Shown here one piece after another: positions 1-9,357 of a stretch of DNA of 64,000 nt; positions within the stretch are counted from its first letter, which is position 1, and the number at the start of each line of letters is the position of its first letter. Both the position numbers and the translations under genes were made by a program. This stretch comes from DATAXP01 sp963708675. GTDB lineage: Bacteria > Planctomycetota > Planctomycetia > Pirellulales > PNKZ01. The DNA lies in NCBI GenBank assembly GCA_963708675.1, contig CAVPTO010000003.1, positions 5,766,001 through 5,830,000 on the forward strand, in the 5' to 3' direction. Under the pieces are notes generated by a model. The model made no database searches. It was given only the letters and a program-made list of their open reading frames with translations, and was not told the origin of the DNA.

Positions 1-992
1 ACAAATCCCGCGTCTTCAATCATCCGGTAGTCCTCTTCCGGCAATTGCCCGCGCGTCGTGAGGTAATCGCCGACGAAGATCGAGTTCGCTGCATACAGAC
101 CCAACGGCTGCAGACTGCGCAGATGGATCTCGCGTCCGCCAGAGATGCGTAGCTCGCGGCTGGGGTTCACGAACCTGAACATCGCCAGCGCTTTCAGGCA
201 GTAGCGAGGATTGAGCCGATCGCTCTGGGCCAGCGGCGTGCCGTCGATCGCGTTCAGAAAGTTGACCGGGATCGATTCGACTTCCAGTTCATTCAGTGAC
301 AGCGCCATGCGCACCACGTCGGCATCGCTCTCGCCCATGCCGATAATGCCGCCCGAGCACAGCTCCATGCCCGCGTCGCGCACTGCGCGCAGCGTGTTCA
401 CGCGGTCGGCATAAGTGTGCGTGGTGCAAATGTCGGGATAGAACTCCTCGCTGGTGTTCAGATTGTGGTTCACGCGATCGACGCCGCACGCCTTGAGACG
501 TTGCGCTTGCTCAGGCGTCAGCAGGCCCAGGCACGCGCAGACATGCAGACCATATTTCTGCTTGATCTCCGGAACGATCGTCGTGATCGCGTTCATTTCG
601 CGTTCGTTGGGGCCGCGCGCGGAGATGACGATGCAGTAGGTCTTGGCTTCGCGCTCGGCGGCCGCTTCGGCGCCGGCGAGAATCTTCTCGCGATTGAGCA
701 AGTTGTAGCGCGGGATTTCGGCGTCGGAGACTTTCGACTGCGAGCAATAACCGCAGTCCTCCGGGCACAGGCCGCTCTTGGCGTTCATCAGAAAGTAAAG
801 CTGCACCGTGTTGCCGAACGCACGTCGGCGAATGCGATACGCCGCGGCGAGCAGGTCGAGCAGTTCCTCATCCGGCGACTGCAAGATCGAGACACCCTCT
901 TCCACCGTTGGGCGATGACCATTCAATACGCGCTCGGCCAACGCCATCCAGCGGTTTGTGGTCGTTGTCACTTGCGTTTCGACATCAAGCAT
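1..992 (-). CDS. bioB: biotin synthase (3' end cut by window edge)
   Basis: Radical SAM enzyme that inserts sulfur into dethiobiotin in the last step of biotin synthesis; cytoplasmic. The reverse strand reads from an ATG at 992 and stays open to the window edge (330 codons). The radical-SAM cluster motif CPEDCGYC gives Cys76, Cys80 and Cys83. The visible C-terminal part has the BioB-like 'NSIFVGDYLTT' segment. BioB proteins are usually about 320-350 residues, so only a short C-terminal piece is missing. No other bio genes are visible, so nothing suggests a bio operon here. Confidence 0.95.
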   Translation of the reverse strand, partial: MLDVETQVTTTTNRWMALAERVLNGHRPTVEEGVSILQSPDEELLDLLAAAYRIRRRAFGNTVQLYFLMNAKSGLCPEDCGYCSQSKVSDAEIPRYNLLNREKILAGAEAAAEREAKTYCIVISARGPNEREMNAITTIVPEIKQKYGLHVCACLGLLTPEQAQRLKACGVDRVNHNLNTSEEFYPDICTTHTYADRVNTLRAVRDAGMELCSGGIIGMGESDADVVRMALSLNELEVESIPVNFLNAIDGTPLAQSDRLNPRYCLKALAMFRFVNPSRELRISGGREIHLRSLQPLGLYAANSIFVGDYLTTRGQLPEEDYRMIEDAGF

Positions 993-1322
993 TCCGAATC
1001 TTCCTCCATTGTCGGCCGACGTTCGCAGTCTACTACTGTTTACAGTCGACCCATGTTCTTGCCGCCCGACTTCGTGGGCCCCGCGCGTCGCGAAATCCGC
1101 TCCAGTATGGCCGCTCAAATCGACTCGGCAAGGCGAATTCTGCTATCACCACGATCACAAACTCTTCTTTTGATCGTGCCCCTTCAAATCACGATCGACA
1201 TCGCTTGCCTCTTCGCGGAACAACCGGCCTTTGTGAATAGCGACCTCGCGATCCACCGTCCTTCGGCTGCGCTTGGCATACCGCGGCGTCCGTGTCAAAA
1301 TGCCCTTCGTGAGACGCACCCC
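993..1322. other. intergenic region, divergent promoters expected
   Basis: 330 bases between the divergent bioB and PSP1 genes. No convincing gene seen. Bases about 1202-1221 (cgcttgcctcttcgcggaac) recur in inverted orientation near 35180-35200, so part of it is a dispersed repeat. No clear sigma-70 promoter could be assigned. Confidence 0.5.
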
Positions 1323-1898
1323 ATGACCGCAACGCATTTGGTTCGCTTCGGCATCAGCGGGCAAATCGGCCGATTCGCATCGTCCGACGCCACGTGTTAT
1401 CCGCGCGCAACCCGCGTCATCCTTCGCACTCAGCGCGGTTTGGAAGTCGGCCAAGTGCTGACGTCGCCATCGTCGGCTTTCGAAAACGCCAGTTCGTCGG
1501 CTGCTGCCGATGGCGCGATCCTCCGCGGCATGACGGTCGAAGATGACTTGCTCGAGGTGCGGCTCGAAGCGATGCGCGACGTCGCTCATCGCGCCTGTCA
1601 GCAACGGCTCGACGATTTGGGACTCGATGCGATGCTCACGGACGTCGAGCATCTGTTCGACGGTAGCACGTTGGTGTTTCACTTCCTGGGACCGACGAGC
1701 GACGAGATCGAAGCCGTCACCAGCGAGTTGGCTGAGGTGTACAAAGCCCGCGCCGAGTACGAATCGTTCGTCGAGACGCTGACGCACGGTTGCGGCCCTG
1801 GCTGTGGCACCGAACAAGCCGAGGGCGGCGGATGCGGCAGTTGCTCGACCGGCTGCGCCGTGGCATCGGCATGCAGCACAAGTCGCCGCCGCGCTTAA
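1323..1898 (+). CDS. PSP1 C-terminal domain protein with Cys-rich tail
   Basis: 191 residues from the ATG at 1323; the open frame extends much further upstream, but conserved sequence begins at this Met (MTATHLVRFG). The body has the PSP1 pattern: an N-terminal beta segment 'RGLEVGQVL' and, near residues 115-130, a 'DVEHLFDGSTLVFHF' strand. PSP1 proteins (YaaT in Bacillus) take part in sporulation signalling and RNase Y complexes; the role in planctomycetes is unknown. The last 30 residues hold seven Cys in CGPGCG and CGSCSTGC style, a possible metal site. No Shine-Dalgarno sequence precedes the start. Divergent from bioB. Confidence 0.8.
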   Translation: MTATHLVRFGISGQIGRFASSDATCYPRATRVILRTQRGLEVGQVLTSPSSAFENASSSAAADGAILRGMTVEDDLLEVRLEAMRDVAHRACQQRLDDLGLDAMLTDVEHLFDGSTLVFHFLGPTSDEIEAVTSELAEVYKARAEYESFVETLTHGCGPGCGTEQAEGGGCGSCSTGCAVASACSTSRRRA

Positions 1899-2027
1899 AT
1901 GCCGTGCGATTGTCGCCTTACTTGTCACGGTCCGCGGTTCGCACACGTCGCCATAGAGGTAGGCGAGCCTGTGGTCCTGCGAGTAAAATGAACTTCCGCC
2001 GCCCTGTTGGGCGGTGACGCGCACCCC

Positions 2028-4242
2028 ATGAACGAGAGGACCTGCCACGTGCGACACCGACGCATCATCTTGGCCATCGTGGCAGGCGCATGGCTGTGCA
2101 GTTTGAGCGGAGTTCCCGCCTCGGCATGGTTTGCCGATCCCCCGCAGACCGAACTCGACGATCGCCCCGAGCCGCTCGTGCCGAAGAAGGAGAAGACGGC
2201 CGAAGATCGCGACCGCATCGAGTCGCTGTCGTTGTTCGCCGCCGCTCGCACCGAAGAGCAGCGAGGCAACTACGCCGCGGCCCTCAAACTTTACCAACGC
2301 TCGCTGCGCCTCGAGCCGCAATCGCGGGCGATCGTCGACCAGATCATCGAGGTCGCGCAGGAACTCGGTCGCGTCGAAGACGTCGTTCGATACACCATCC
2401 TTGCGCTTGAACTCGACCCTTCCGACCCACGGCTCGAACCCGTCGCCGAGCGTCTTGTTCGCGCCGGCGAGTTCAACAGCGCCTTGAAGCTGTATCAACG
2501 CGCTCGCGAGCTGCAGAAGTCCAAAACCTCGGCCGAGTATTTGATGCTGACGTTGCACGTCGGCCAACTGAGTTATCTGACCGATCGTCGAGAAGAGGCG
2601 GCCGATGCGTTTGTCGAGGTGATGCGCGGCCTTGAGAACGACAAACTGCCGGCGAAAGATCGGAAACTGCTGCAAGGCGAAGGGGGCAAGAACTACGAAT
2701 TGTTCGGCGCCGCGTTGTTGACGGCCGGTCGCATCGACGACGCTCGCGAGGCGTTCGCGCAATCGCAAGAGATCAAGCCCGACAAGGCGTTGGCCGCCCT
2801 GCACCGCGCAACTTCGCATGCAGGAAGATCAACCGAAGGAAGCGCTCGAAGCCCTCGACGCCTATTTCGACTTCGGCCAGTTGCGTGCCGATGCGACGGC
2901 CTACGAGCTTCTGTACGACATTCTCGCCAAGCTCGACCGCTCGGACGAGTTGTTGCCGCGCCTCGAAAAGCTCGAGAAGGCAAACGCCGACGATGACGCG
3001 GTCGACCCTCTGCGGCTGTTTCTCGCCGAAAAACTGCTTGAAGCCGACAGGCCCGAGCAGGCCGCGGGCTTGTACGCCGCGCTGCATAAGAAGAAACCCA
3101 CCGTCGAGATCTATCAAGGACTCATCAAGTCGTACGCCGGCATGGGCGATGCCGATCGCCTTATCGCGACGCTCGCCGAGATTCACGAGAAGGCGGGCGG
3201 TCTCGAACTTGTCGTCGATCCCGTGAAAAAGTTGGCCGATAATACCGAATTGCTGAAACAGTGCGTCGCCGCTGCCGACAAGCTGCCAACGTCCGCCGGC
3301 AACACGGCCTTTCATGCACGGGTGGCACTCGGGTTGATCGCGATCAAGGCCGAGAAGTTCGACCTCGCCACGAAACTTTTCGAGCAAGCGATCAAAGCGA
3401 AACCGCGCTCGCGCGAAGTTTGGCGCGAGTGGGGGTTGGCGCTCGTGCAGGCCGACCACAGTGCCGACGCCGTCGATGTGTTTCGTCGCGGCATCGATAG
3501 TCACGTGCTCGCTGCCGACGATCCGCTGTTCCATACCTACCTGACGATCGCGCTTGTGCTCGATAAGCAGTACGACGAAGCCCTCACCGTCGCCAAAGAA
3601 GCTGCCGAAATCGGCGAGCACTCTGCGGCCTTGGAAAGTCGCATCCCTTGGGTGCTCTATCACGCCAAGCGTTACGACGAAGCGGTGCTCGCTTACGAAG
3701 AGCTGATCGAGCGGTTCGAGGAGGACCGTGCGACCGAAGGCGTCGGCGCGGTGCTGCGCGAGGCTCGCATCACGTTGTCGAACATTTGCGTCACGCAGCA
3801 CAAGCTGCCCGCGGCAGAAGAATGGCTCGAACAGGTGCTCGACGAACATCCGAACGACATCGGCGCGCTGAACGATCTCGGTTACCTTTGGGCCGACCAA
3901 GGGAAGCATCTTGAACGCGCCCTGCGAATGGTGCAGCAAGCCGTCGATGCCGAGCCCGACAACATCGCCTATCGCGACAGCTTGGGCTGGGCCTTCTACC
4001 GGCTCGGCCGCTATCCCGAGGCGATCGAACAGCTCGAAAAAGCGACCGCCGGCGACAAACCCGACGGCGTAATCACCGACCACCTCGGCGACGCCTACGC
4101 CGGCGCCAAGCAAATGGCCAAGGCCCGTGCCGCCTGGAAGCGGGCGATCGAGGCGCTCGAAAGGGAAAGCGCTGCGGACAAAGACGACGCGAAAGACAAT
4201 GCCGACAAGATCGCGAAGATCAAAGCAAAACTGAAGAAGTAA
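2028..4242 (+). CDS. secreted TPR-repeat protein, frame broken near 2810
   Basis: About 737 residues if read across a break. The N-terminal part (2028 to about 2810) has a signal peptide (hydrophobic IILAIVAGAWLC, then an Ala-rich cleavage region) and TPR units. The rest (about 2812-4242) resumes in another frame with at least six further TPR-like helix pairs, including a typical 'AYRDSLGWAFYRLGRYPEA' unit near the end. At the junction, restoring two C residues (gc-aac-tt to gcc-aac-ctt) gives a continuous ALHRANLRMQED reading. A sequencing indel is likelier than decay because both sides are intact. Probable periplasmic scaffold. The gene ends 27 bases before yebC, so cotranscription is plausible. 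Start chosen at the ATG next to the signal peptide rather than the one at 2007. Confidence 0.75.
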
Positions 4243-4269
4243 CACGGACGAAGTAGCAAGGAAACGTTG

Positions 4270-5007
4270 ATGGCAGGTCATTCCCACTGGGCGAACATTT
4301 CGCGCAAGAAGGCGCTGATCGATAACAAGCGCGGCAAGTTGTGGAGCAAGTTGGCCAAGGGCATCATCGTCGCAGCCAAGAGCGGCGGCGGCGATCCGGC
4401 AATGAACCTCAAACTTCGCTACGCCATCGACGCGTCGAAGGCCGTGAGCATGCCGCGCGAGAACATCGAGCGGGCCATCAAGGCCGGCACCGGCGAAAGC
4501 AAGGCCGGCAACTTCGAAGAGATTCTCTACGAAGGCTATGGGCCCGGCGGCGTCGCGATCTTGTGCGAGATCCTCACCGACAACCGCAATCGCACCGCCC
4601 CCGAAATCCGCAAGGTCTTCGAACTCGCCGACGGCAAGCTCGGCGAAACCGGTTGCGTCTCGTACCTCTTCGAGCGCAAAGGGCTGTTCGTCATCGCGAC
4701 CGACAAGATCGACGAAGACTCGCTGATGGAGCTGGCGTTGGAAGCTGGCGCCGACGATGTGAAGTCGACCATCGACGGTTACGAAGTCACCTGCGACCCG
4801 TCGGCATTCCAAAGCGTCGCCGAAGCGCTCGAGACGCGCGGCATCAAGCCCGAGTCGAGCGAGATCACGCGCATCCCGTCCGCGACGATCGACCTCGACG
4901 CCGACACCGGCCGCAAGGTTTTGGCCCTCATGGAAAAGCTCGACGATCACGACGACGTGCAGAAGGTGATCGCGAACTTCAACATCCCGGACGAAGTGAC
5001 GATCTAG
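4270..5007 (+). CDS. yebC: YebC/PmpR family protein
   Basis: 245 residues, full length for the family. It starts with the invariant MAGHSHWANI and 'KKALIDNKRGKLWSKL' segment and continues through 'SKAVSMPRENIERAIK' to a normal C-terminus. YebC proteins act either as DNA-binding regulators or, as shown for several members, as translation factors that relieve ribosome stalling at difficult sequences. An AAGGAA ribosome-binding site lies 6-11 bases before the ATG. A TTG directly upstream in frame is less likely. It follows the TPR gene closely, and a two-hairpin repeat lies 12 bases after the stop. Confidence 0.95.
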   Translation: MAGHSHWANISRKKALIDNKRGKLWSKLAKGIIVAAKSGGGDPAMNLKLRYAIDASKAVSMPRENIERAIKAGTGESKAGNFEEILYEGYGPGGVAILCEILTDNRNRTAPEIRKVFELADGKLGETGCVSYLFERKGLFVIATDKIDEDSLMELALEAGADDVKSTIDGYEVTCDPSAFQSVAEALETRGIKPESSEITRIPSATIDLDADTGRKVLALMEKLDDHDDVQKVIANFNIPDEVTI

Positions 5008-5018
5008 TTGACGAGAGC

Positions 5019-5075
5019 CGCTTAGCCGGGTTGTCCACAACCCGGAGTCCGCCGCGTGGACGCGGCGGCTAAGCG
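5019..5075. repeat. two-hairpin palindromic repeat, copy 1
   Basis: An outer inverted repeat, cgcttagccg (5019-5028) and cggctaagcg (5066-5075), encloses two smaller hairpins: ccgggttgtccacaacccgg (5027-5046) and a ccgccgcg..cgcggcgg stem (5050-5069). A diverged copy lies at 60211-60265. It follows the yebC stop and could act as a terminator, though there is no T-run. Confidence 0.7.
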
Positions 5076-5095
5076 TTCCACTCGCGCACTCGCCC

Positions 5096-5200
5096 GACTT
5101 ATTCCCATACCCATGAAACGGGACGTTTTGTGCAATAAGTCCCCTCTTCGACCGCCCCTCCACCGACTTTTTGCCCACCGCACAAACGTTCAATAAATCC
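5096..5200. repeat. dispersed 'gactttttgccc ... tgcaataaatc' repeat, copy 1
   Basis: Two related units in tandem: a gacttattccc start, then catgaaacggg and gtgcaataagtc; then gactttttgccc ending gttcaataaatc. The same arrangement recurs at 30091-30172. Unit ends are short inverted repeats (gactta..taagtc). Function unknown. Confidence 0.6.
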
Positions 5201-5486
5201 TCACGGCCGGCCACCGCAATCGCCCTCGCGCGTCGCTGATCTAGCACCACCCTTTGCCTTCGCGTCATCGCGCACCTCCCGCGCTCTATCTCGACGCGAC
5301 GACCTTACTCGAAAGCGCGGGCGATATTCAACGGAAAGAAGAGCCACCCTAGCCGCTTCTATCCGAGTAATTCCTGGCATTGCGTTCACCGCCCACAACA
5401 GCGCGTTATACTCTGCGGTGTACTCATTGATTGGTTAACACAGGAGGAGTCCGAATCTCAAATGGACTCAGGATCTTCGCAAGGTA

Positions 5487-5807
5487 ATGTATGCTCGTCT
5501 CGTTATGGAATTCGGGAGCCATGATGAATGGGGCAAAGCGTCCTATCCCGATGGCCGCAAAGAGCGCTACCATGACGTGCTGAAGGAACTCGCCATTTAT
5601 TTCGCTCGTTTGACGGGCGACGAATTCGCGTGGACGGCGGTTCAGCAGCAGGTCGACTGGGGCAGAACGCGACAGGAGGAGATTCGCGATGGCCATTCGC
5701 GCCAGTTCATACTCAACAAGGCCGCGGCAATTGAGATGGGCTTCTTGTCTCCATCGTCGCTTCCAGCAACAATTTTGACCGACATGCCCGTTGCCGAAAC
5801 TGCCTGA
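5487..5807 (+). CDS. small hypothetical protein, start uncertain
   Basis: 106 residues, not recognised. Composition is protein-like (EWGKASYPDG, KERYHDVLKEL, IYFARLTGDEFAW), unlike the opposite-strand frame. The frame stays open upstream to a TAA at 5436 and reads plausible protein (LKWTQDLRKVMYARL) without a start codon. A good AGGAGG at 5442-5447 points to an ATG at 5462 in a different frame. Either the gene starts at 5487 or an indel lies between 5462 and 5487. Convergent with the cytochrome gene; the two stops are 2 bases apart. Confidence 0.45.
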   Translation: MYARLVMEFGSHDEWGKASYPDGRKERYHDVLKELAIYFARLTGDEFAWTAVQQQVDWGRTRQEEIRDGHSRQFILNKAAAIEMGFLSPSSLPATILTDMPVAETA

Positions 5808-5809
5808 TC

Positions 5810-7453
5810 TCAATCTTTCCCGTAGTGCTCAACCTGCGGCCAATAGGTTGTGAAGTCGAACTCGGGGCTGTTGTCGATGTCGTGACAGGTGGCGCAGAGG
5901 TGCTCTTTGGCCATCTGTTGGGTGATGCGGACGCTGGCGCGGAGCGCGTCGCGGCGGGAGATGTCATCACCCGCTTCGGCGGCGACGTGCGAGGCGCCGG
6001 GGCCGTGGCAGTTCTCGCAGCCGTTGCCGGCGAGTTGCGGCGTTTGGTCGAGGCTGAGATAGCCTGTCGTGTACGGGTAATACTCTTGCGGGTTCCAGCC
6101 GGTGGCGTGACAGCTCACGCACTCGGGGTCGAACTGCCGCGGCGGGTCGAGATCGACGAGTGTGGCTGTCGCGTGAGCGTGCGGCGTCCCCTTCCAAATC
6201 TCGAACGCCTTGGTGTGACATTCGCCACACTTCTCGCTGCCGACGAACTTGCCGGCCTCGGGGTCGTTGCTCGCGGCGTTGGCCAGCGCTTGCGGCTTGG
6301 CGCCGAGCGCCTCCCAACCTTGCGTCTTCACCAGCGTTTCGAGCTGCTGCTGATACGACCGCTTGAGCGCGAGCATCTGCGGCGCGTCGCTAAAACGTGA
6401 ATCGAGCGGTACGCGTTGATATCGCAACGGCACGGGGCCGTCGGCATACAGCCCCAACACGACGGCGAACATCCCCTTGTGTCCGCACTCGACGAGCACC
6501 GCGTCGGTTCCGTCGATGGTCTCGGCCTGGGCCGGCGGCTCGGCCGCTCCGTGGGCTGTGACGACGAGCTGGAAGTCGGGATACTTCTTCGCGAGCCGCT
6601 TCGTTTCTTCGGGCTCGGCATACGACAGCAAAATGCGGAAGTCGCTCTGCTCCTTGAGCAGCGGCACGACGGTCGCCAGCGCCGCCTCGGCTGCGCTCAT
6701 CACGACTTCGCCGTTGTTCACTTCCTTTTGCAGATCGTCGGACAGAATCGCCGTGATGCCGAACTTGTGCCCGCCCAACTCGACGATGCGATAGCGGCTC
6801 GTCAGTCCCGATTCGGGAGCGAAAAGGTCGACATTGGCGTCGAGGAATCGGCTCGTGCCGCCCGTATTGTCCGCGACACTGGCGGCCAGCACGCCCGCGG
6901 GAAGTCGCAAGTCGTCGGGTCCGAAGCCGACGCCTGCGTAGTCCATCAGCTTGAGGCCTTCGACGGCCGTTTGAAACTTGATCTCCGCCTGTTGGCCGAA
7001 GCGGTGGATTTGACCTCCGACATCGACCGGCAGCACGGGCCATCCGCGCTTGCGGAGGTCTTCGATCATCGTGAAGCGTCGACTCAGGCCGCCTTTCTGA
7101 TTTTCGAGACCCGCGCAGCCGCAGGGCTCGATGTACCCGAGTTGTTCGCCGGTGACAACGATCGCGACATCGGGTTTTTGCCAACCGATGAAAAGCTCCG
7201 CGTCTTGCCGTGGCGGCTTCGCGCGAGGCGTTTCTTCCGTCGCCGGAGGCGTCTCTGCTTGTTTGGCTAGTTCAGTCTGCTTCGGCGGTTTAGACTTTGT
7301 CATCTCAACCGGCGTGGCGACGGCAACATCTTGCCTGGTCGCGGGAGTCGAAATTTCCGAAAGTGTTTTGGCCTCGGGAGGAGGCACCTTCGGCTCGGAC
7401 TTTTCGCAACCGACGATGGCGAGCACGACGGCTGCCGCGATTGCGAGTTTCAT
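5810..7453 (-). CDS. four-haem cytochrome c lipoprotein with metallophosphatase-like N-terminal half
   Basis: 547 residues. A lipoprotein signal ends in LAIVGC, so it is probably lipid-anchored, followed by a Pro/Lys/Thr-rich linker. Residues about 90-390 resemble the 5'-nucleotidase/UshA metallophosphatase fold, but with a CGC..GGLSRR motif in place of the usual metal-binding Asp/His start, so phosphatase activity is doubtful. The C-terminal part carries four CXXCH haem sites: CGECH (409-413), CVSCH (445-449), CENCH (479-483) and CATCH (520-524), in cytochrome c554-like spacing. The substrate is unknown; an electron-transfer role is inferred. The ATG at 7453 is preferred over 7471 because the signal peptide begins there. 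Neither has a strong ribosome-binding site. Confidence 0.8.
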   Translation of the reverse strand: MKLAIAAAVVLAIVGCEKSEPKVPPPEAKTLSEISTPATRQDVAVATPVEMTKSKPPKQTELAKQAETPPATEETPRAKPPRQDAELFIGWQKPDVAIVVTGEQLGYIEPCGCAGLENQKGGLSRRFTMIEDLRKRGWPVLPVDVGGQIHRFGQQAEIKFQTAVEGLKLMDYAGVGFGPDDLRLPAGVLAASVADNTGGTSRFLDANVDLFAPESGLTSRYRIVELGGHKFGITAILSDDLQKEVNNGEVVMSAAEAALATVVPLLKEQSDFRILLSYAEPEETKRLAKKYPDFQLVVTAHGAAEPPAQAETIDGTDAVLVECGHKGMFAVVLGLYADGPVPLRYQRVPLDSRFSDAPQMLALKRSYQQQLETLVKTQGWEALGAKPQALANAASNDPEAGKFVGSEKCGECHTKAFEIWKGTPHAHATATLVDLDPPRQFDPECVSCHATGWNPQEYYPYTTGYLSLDQTPQLAGNGCENCHGPGASHVAAEAGDDISRRDALRASVRITQQMAKEHLCATCHDIDNSPEFDFTTYWPQVEHYGKD

Positions 7454-7536
7454 GGCCGACGCGTGGTGCATGCAATCGATCCGTGCGAGACGTGCGGAGG
7501 GTGCCCTTTGCGACCGATTGTCGGCCGATTGCAGAA

Positions 7537-8085
7537 TTAGGGCAACCCATCTTTCCCCGCCCGCGAACGCAGGAACTTGCGGCAGTCGCTGAAGAACTGC
7601 TGAAAATCGGCGCGGCGATAGTCGGGGAACGTGAACTCGTGATGCCGCCAGCCACCGTCGCGGTATGCCAGCGTGATCTCGGCGTAGATGCCGCGACCGA
7701 GATAGATGCGATGCGCGTGGTCCTTCGTCGATGCCAGCACCAGCTTGGCGGGCGTGATGTAGCCGGGGTCGAGGTTCAGCGGCCGCGACTCTTCGTGCTT
7801 ACCGAGACGCGCGTAGTTTTCTTCCCACGCGTTGCAGTCGAGCTTCCAATCGATCAGCTCAGCGGCGTCAGCCAATCGCTCGAAGGCGAGAAACGTTTTG
7901 CCCAGGTGCGGGCCCATCGTCGGTTCGTAGTAACGCGTTTCCTCGAAGGCGAACGTCGGGCTTTGCAGCGCGACCGGCCCCCATGCCGCGGTGAGCGTTT
8001 CGATCGCCCAGGCCAGCGCCTCGTCATGACGCGTGATAACGGCGACGATTCGCAAGGCCGGCGCGTGTGGTGTGGGGGCTCCCAT
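7537..8085 (-). CDS. DUF4416 family protein
   Basis: 182 residues, matching by recall the DUF4416 family: an N-terminal 'TRHDEALAWAIETL' segment, 'FEETRYYEPTMG' and a C-terminal 'HHEFTFPDYRRADFQQFF' segment. The function of this family is not known. The gene lies 15 bases downstream of the MFS transporter gene on the same strand and is likely cotranscribed with it. Confidence 0.8.
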   Translation of the reverse strand: MGAPTPHAPALRIVAVITRHDEALAWAIETLTAAWGPVALQSPTFAFEETRYYEPTMGPHLGKTFLAFERLADAAELIDWKLDCNAWEENYARLGKHEESRPLNLDPGYITPAKLVLASTKDHAHRIYLGRGIYAEITLAYRDGGWRHHEFTFPDYRRADFQQFFSDCRKFLRSRAGKDGLP

Positions 8086-8100
8086 GATCGGAGGTGATCG

Positions 8101-9303
8101 TTACTCTTCGGGGGCTTCGGGATACTGTGCTTCAGGATGCTGCGGCACACGCACCAACGCCAACAACAGCGCCGCGACGACAGCCATCACCGCGCCGAAG
8201 CCGAACGCGACCAGTGCTCCGTATGTTTTGTAAAGCACGCCGAACAGCAGACTCGCGGGGAGTGCGCCGAATCCGACGGCGAAGTTATACCATCCATACG
8301 CCAGCCCCTTGTGCTGCAAGTCGACCAGGTCGGCGACGAGCTTTTTCTCGATCGGCTCGGTGAGCGCGTAGTAAACGCCATACACGGCGAACAGCGCCCA
8401 CACATGCCACGCGCTCGTCGCCAGGCCCAGACCCAAATAGACCACGGCATAGATCGCCCAGCCGACGAAGATCATCCGGCGAGCACCGACGATGTTCACC
8501 ATCGCGCCGCTGAGCAGGCTGCCGAGGCTTTTGATCACATGCAACATCAGCCACAGAATCGGCAGCGAGATTTCTTCGACACCGAGTTCGCCCGCGCGGA
8601 CGAGTAAGAACGAATCGCTGCTGTTGCCGAGCGTGAAGAGGAGCATCGAAACGAGATACAGGCGGAAGTTCCCGTCGAACGGCCGCAGGCTGAGCGTGAA
8701 CGGTCGCTTGGCCTCGGCCGTGTGCGGCTTTTCTTCGAGGCCGAACCACAAAAGCGCGAGGACCATCAAACCCGGAATGAGCGTGAGGGCGAACAGCCAC
8801 CGCAATGCGTCGCCGCTGTTGCCGGCGTACAGCAGATAAACGCTCGCTGCGAGAGGACCGACGGCTGCGCCGAAGTGATCCATCGCCCGTTGATACCCGA
8901 ACGCCCAGCCGAGATAGCGGCGATCGGTGCTCTCGGCGACGAGCGCGTCGCGGGCCGTCGTGCGAATGCCTTTGCCGATGCGATCGCACAAGCGTGTCGT
9001 GAGCAGATGCCAAGGCGCCGTGGCGAGTCCCGCGAGCGGACGAATGAGCGTCGTGAGCGCGTAGCCCGAGACGACGAACCCTTTGCGCGTTCCGAGGCGA
9101 TCGGACCATCCACCCGAGGCGAGCTTTAACAGACTCGCGGTCGAATCGGCGAGCCCCTCGATGAGCCCGAGGCCGACGGTCGTTCCGCCGAGCACTTCGA
9201 CGAGAAACCGCGGCATCAGCGGGAACGTCATCTCGCTGGCGACGTCATTCAAAAAGCTTGCCCAGCCGAGGAGCTTGACGTTTCGCGAGAGGATGCGAGG
9301 CAT
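8101..9303 (-). CDS. MFS transporter
   Basis: 400 residues with about 12 predicted membrane helices. The loop after helix 2 carries the MFS signature-like 'GGWSDRLGTRKGFVVSGY', and a second copy-like loop follows helix 8. The N-terminus 'NDVASEMTFPLMPRFL' matches the subgroup of MFS proteins often annotated as drug or general permeases in planctomycetes. The substrate cannot be read from sequence. Inner membrane. The start ATG at 9303 directly precedes the first helix. It probably forms a pair with the DUF4416 gene downstream. Confidence 0.85.
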   Translation of the reverse strand: MPRILSRNVKLLGWASFLNDVASEMTFPLMPRFLVEVLGGTTVGLGLIEGLADSTASLLKLASGGWSDRLGTRKGFVVSGYALTTLIRPLAGLATAPWHLLTTRLCDRIGKGIRTTARDALVAESTDRRYLGWAFGYQRAMDHFGAAVGPLAASVYLLYAGNSGDALRWLFALTLIPGLMVLALLWFGLEEKPHTAEAKRPFTLSLRPFDGNFRLYLVSMLLFTLGNSSDSFLLVRAGELGVEEISLPILWLMLHVIKSLGSLLSGAMVNIVGARRMIFVGWAIYAVVYLGLGLATSAWHVWALFAVYGVYYALTEPIEKKLVADLVDLQHKGLAYGWYNFAVGFGALPASLLFGVLYKTYGALVAFGFGAVMAVVAALLLALVRVPQHPEAQYPEAPEE

Positions 9304-9357
9304 CGGAGAATAATGATGAACGCGGAACGATGAACGCGGAACGACGGGACGCTTAAT

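Noticed and set aside
2805..2818. Programmed ribosomal frameshifting in the TPR gene and others
   Set aside because: No slippery heptamer with a downstream pseudoknot was seen, shifts go in both directions, and unrelated genes are affected, so sequencing indels explain them better.
1155..2819. Long reverse frame of 554 codons opposite the PSP1 and TPR genes
   Set aside because: It is antisense to two recognisable genes, rich in Arg/Ala/Leu with no domain; a shadow of high-GC coding DNA.
2773..5268. Reverse frame of 831 codons opposite the TPR and yebC genes
   Set aside because: It covers yebC and the TPR gene on the other strand and has shadow composition.
5424..5813. Reverse frame of 129 codons opposite the small hypothetical gene
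   Set aside because: Less protein-like than the forward frame and no ribosome-binding site; the forward frame with balanced charge is preferred, though with low confidence.
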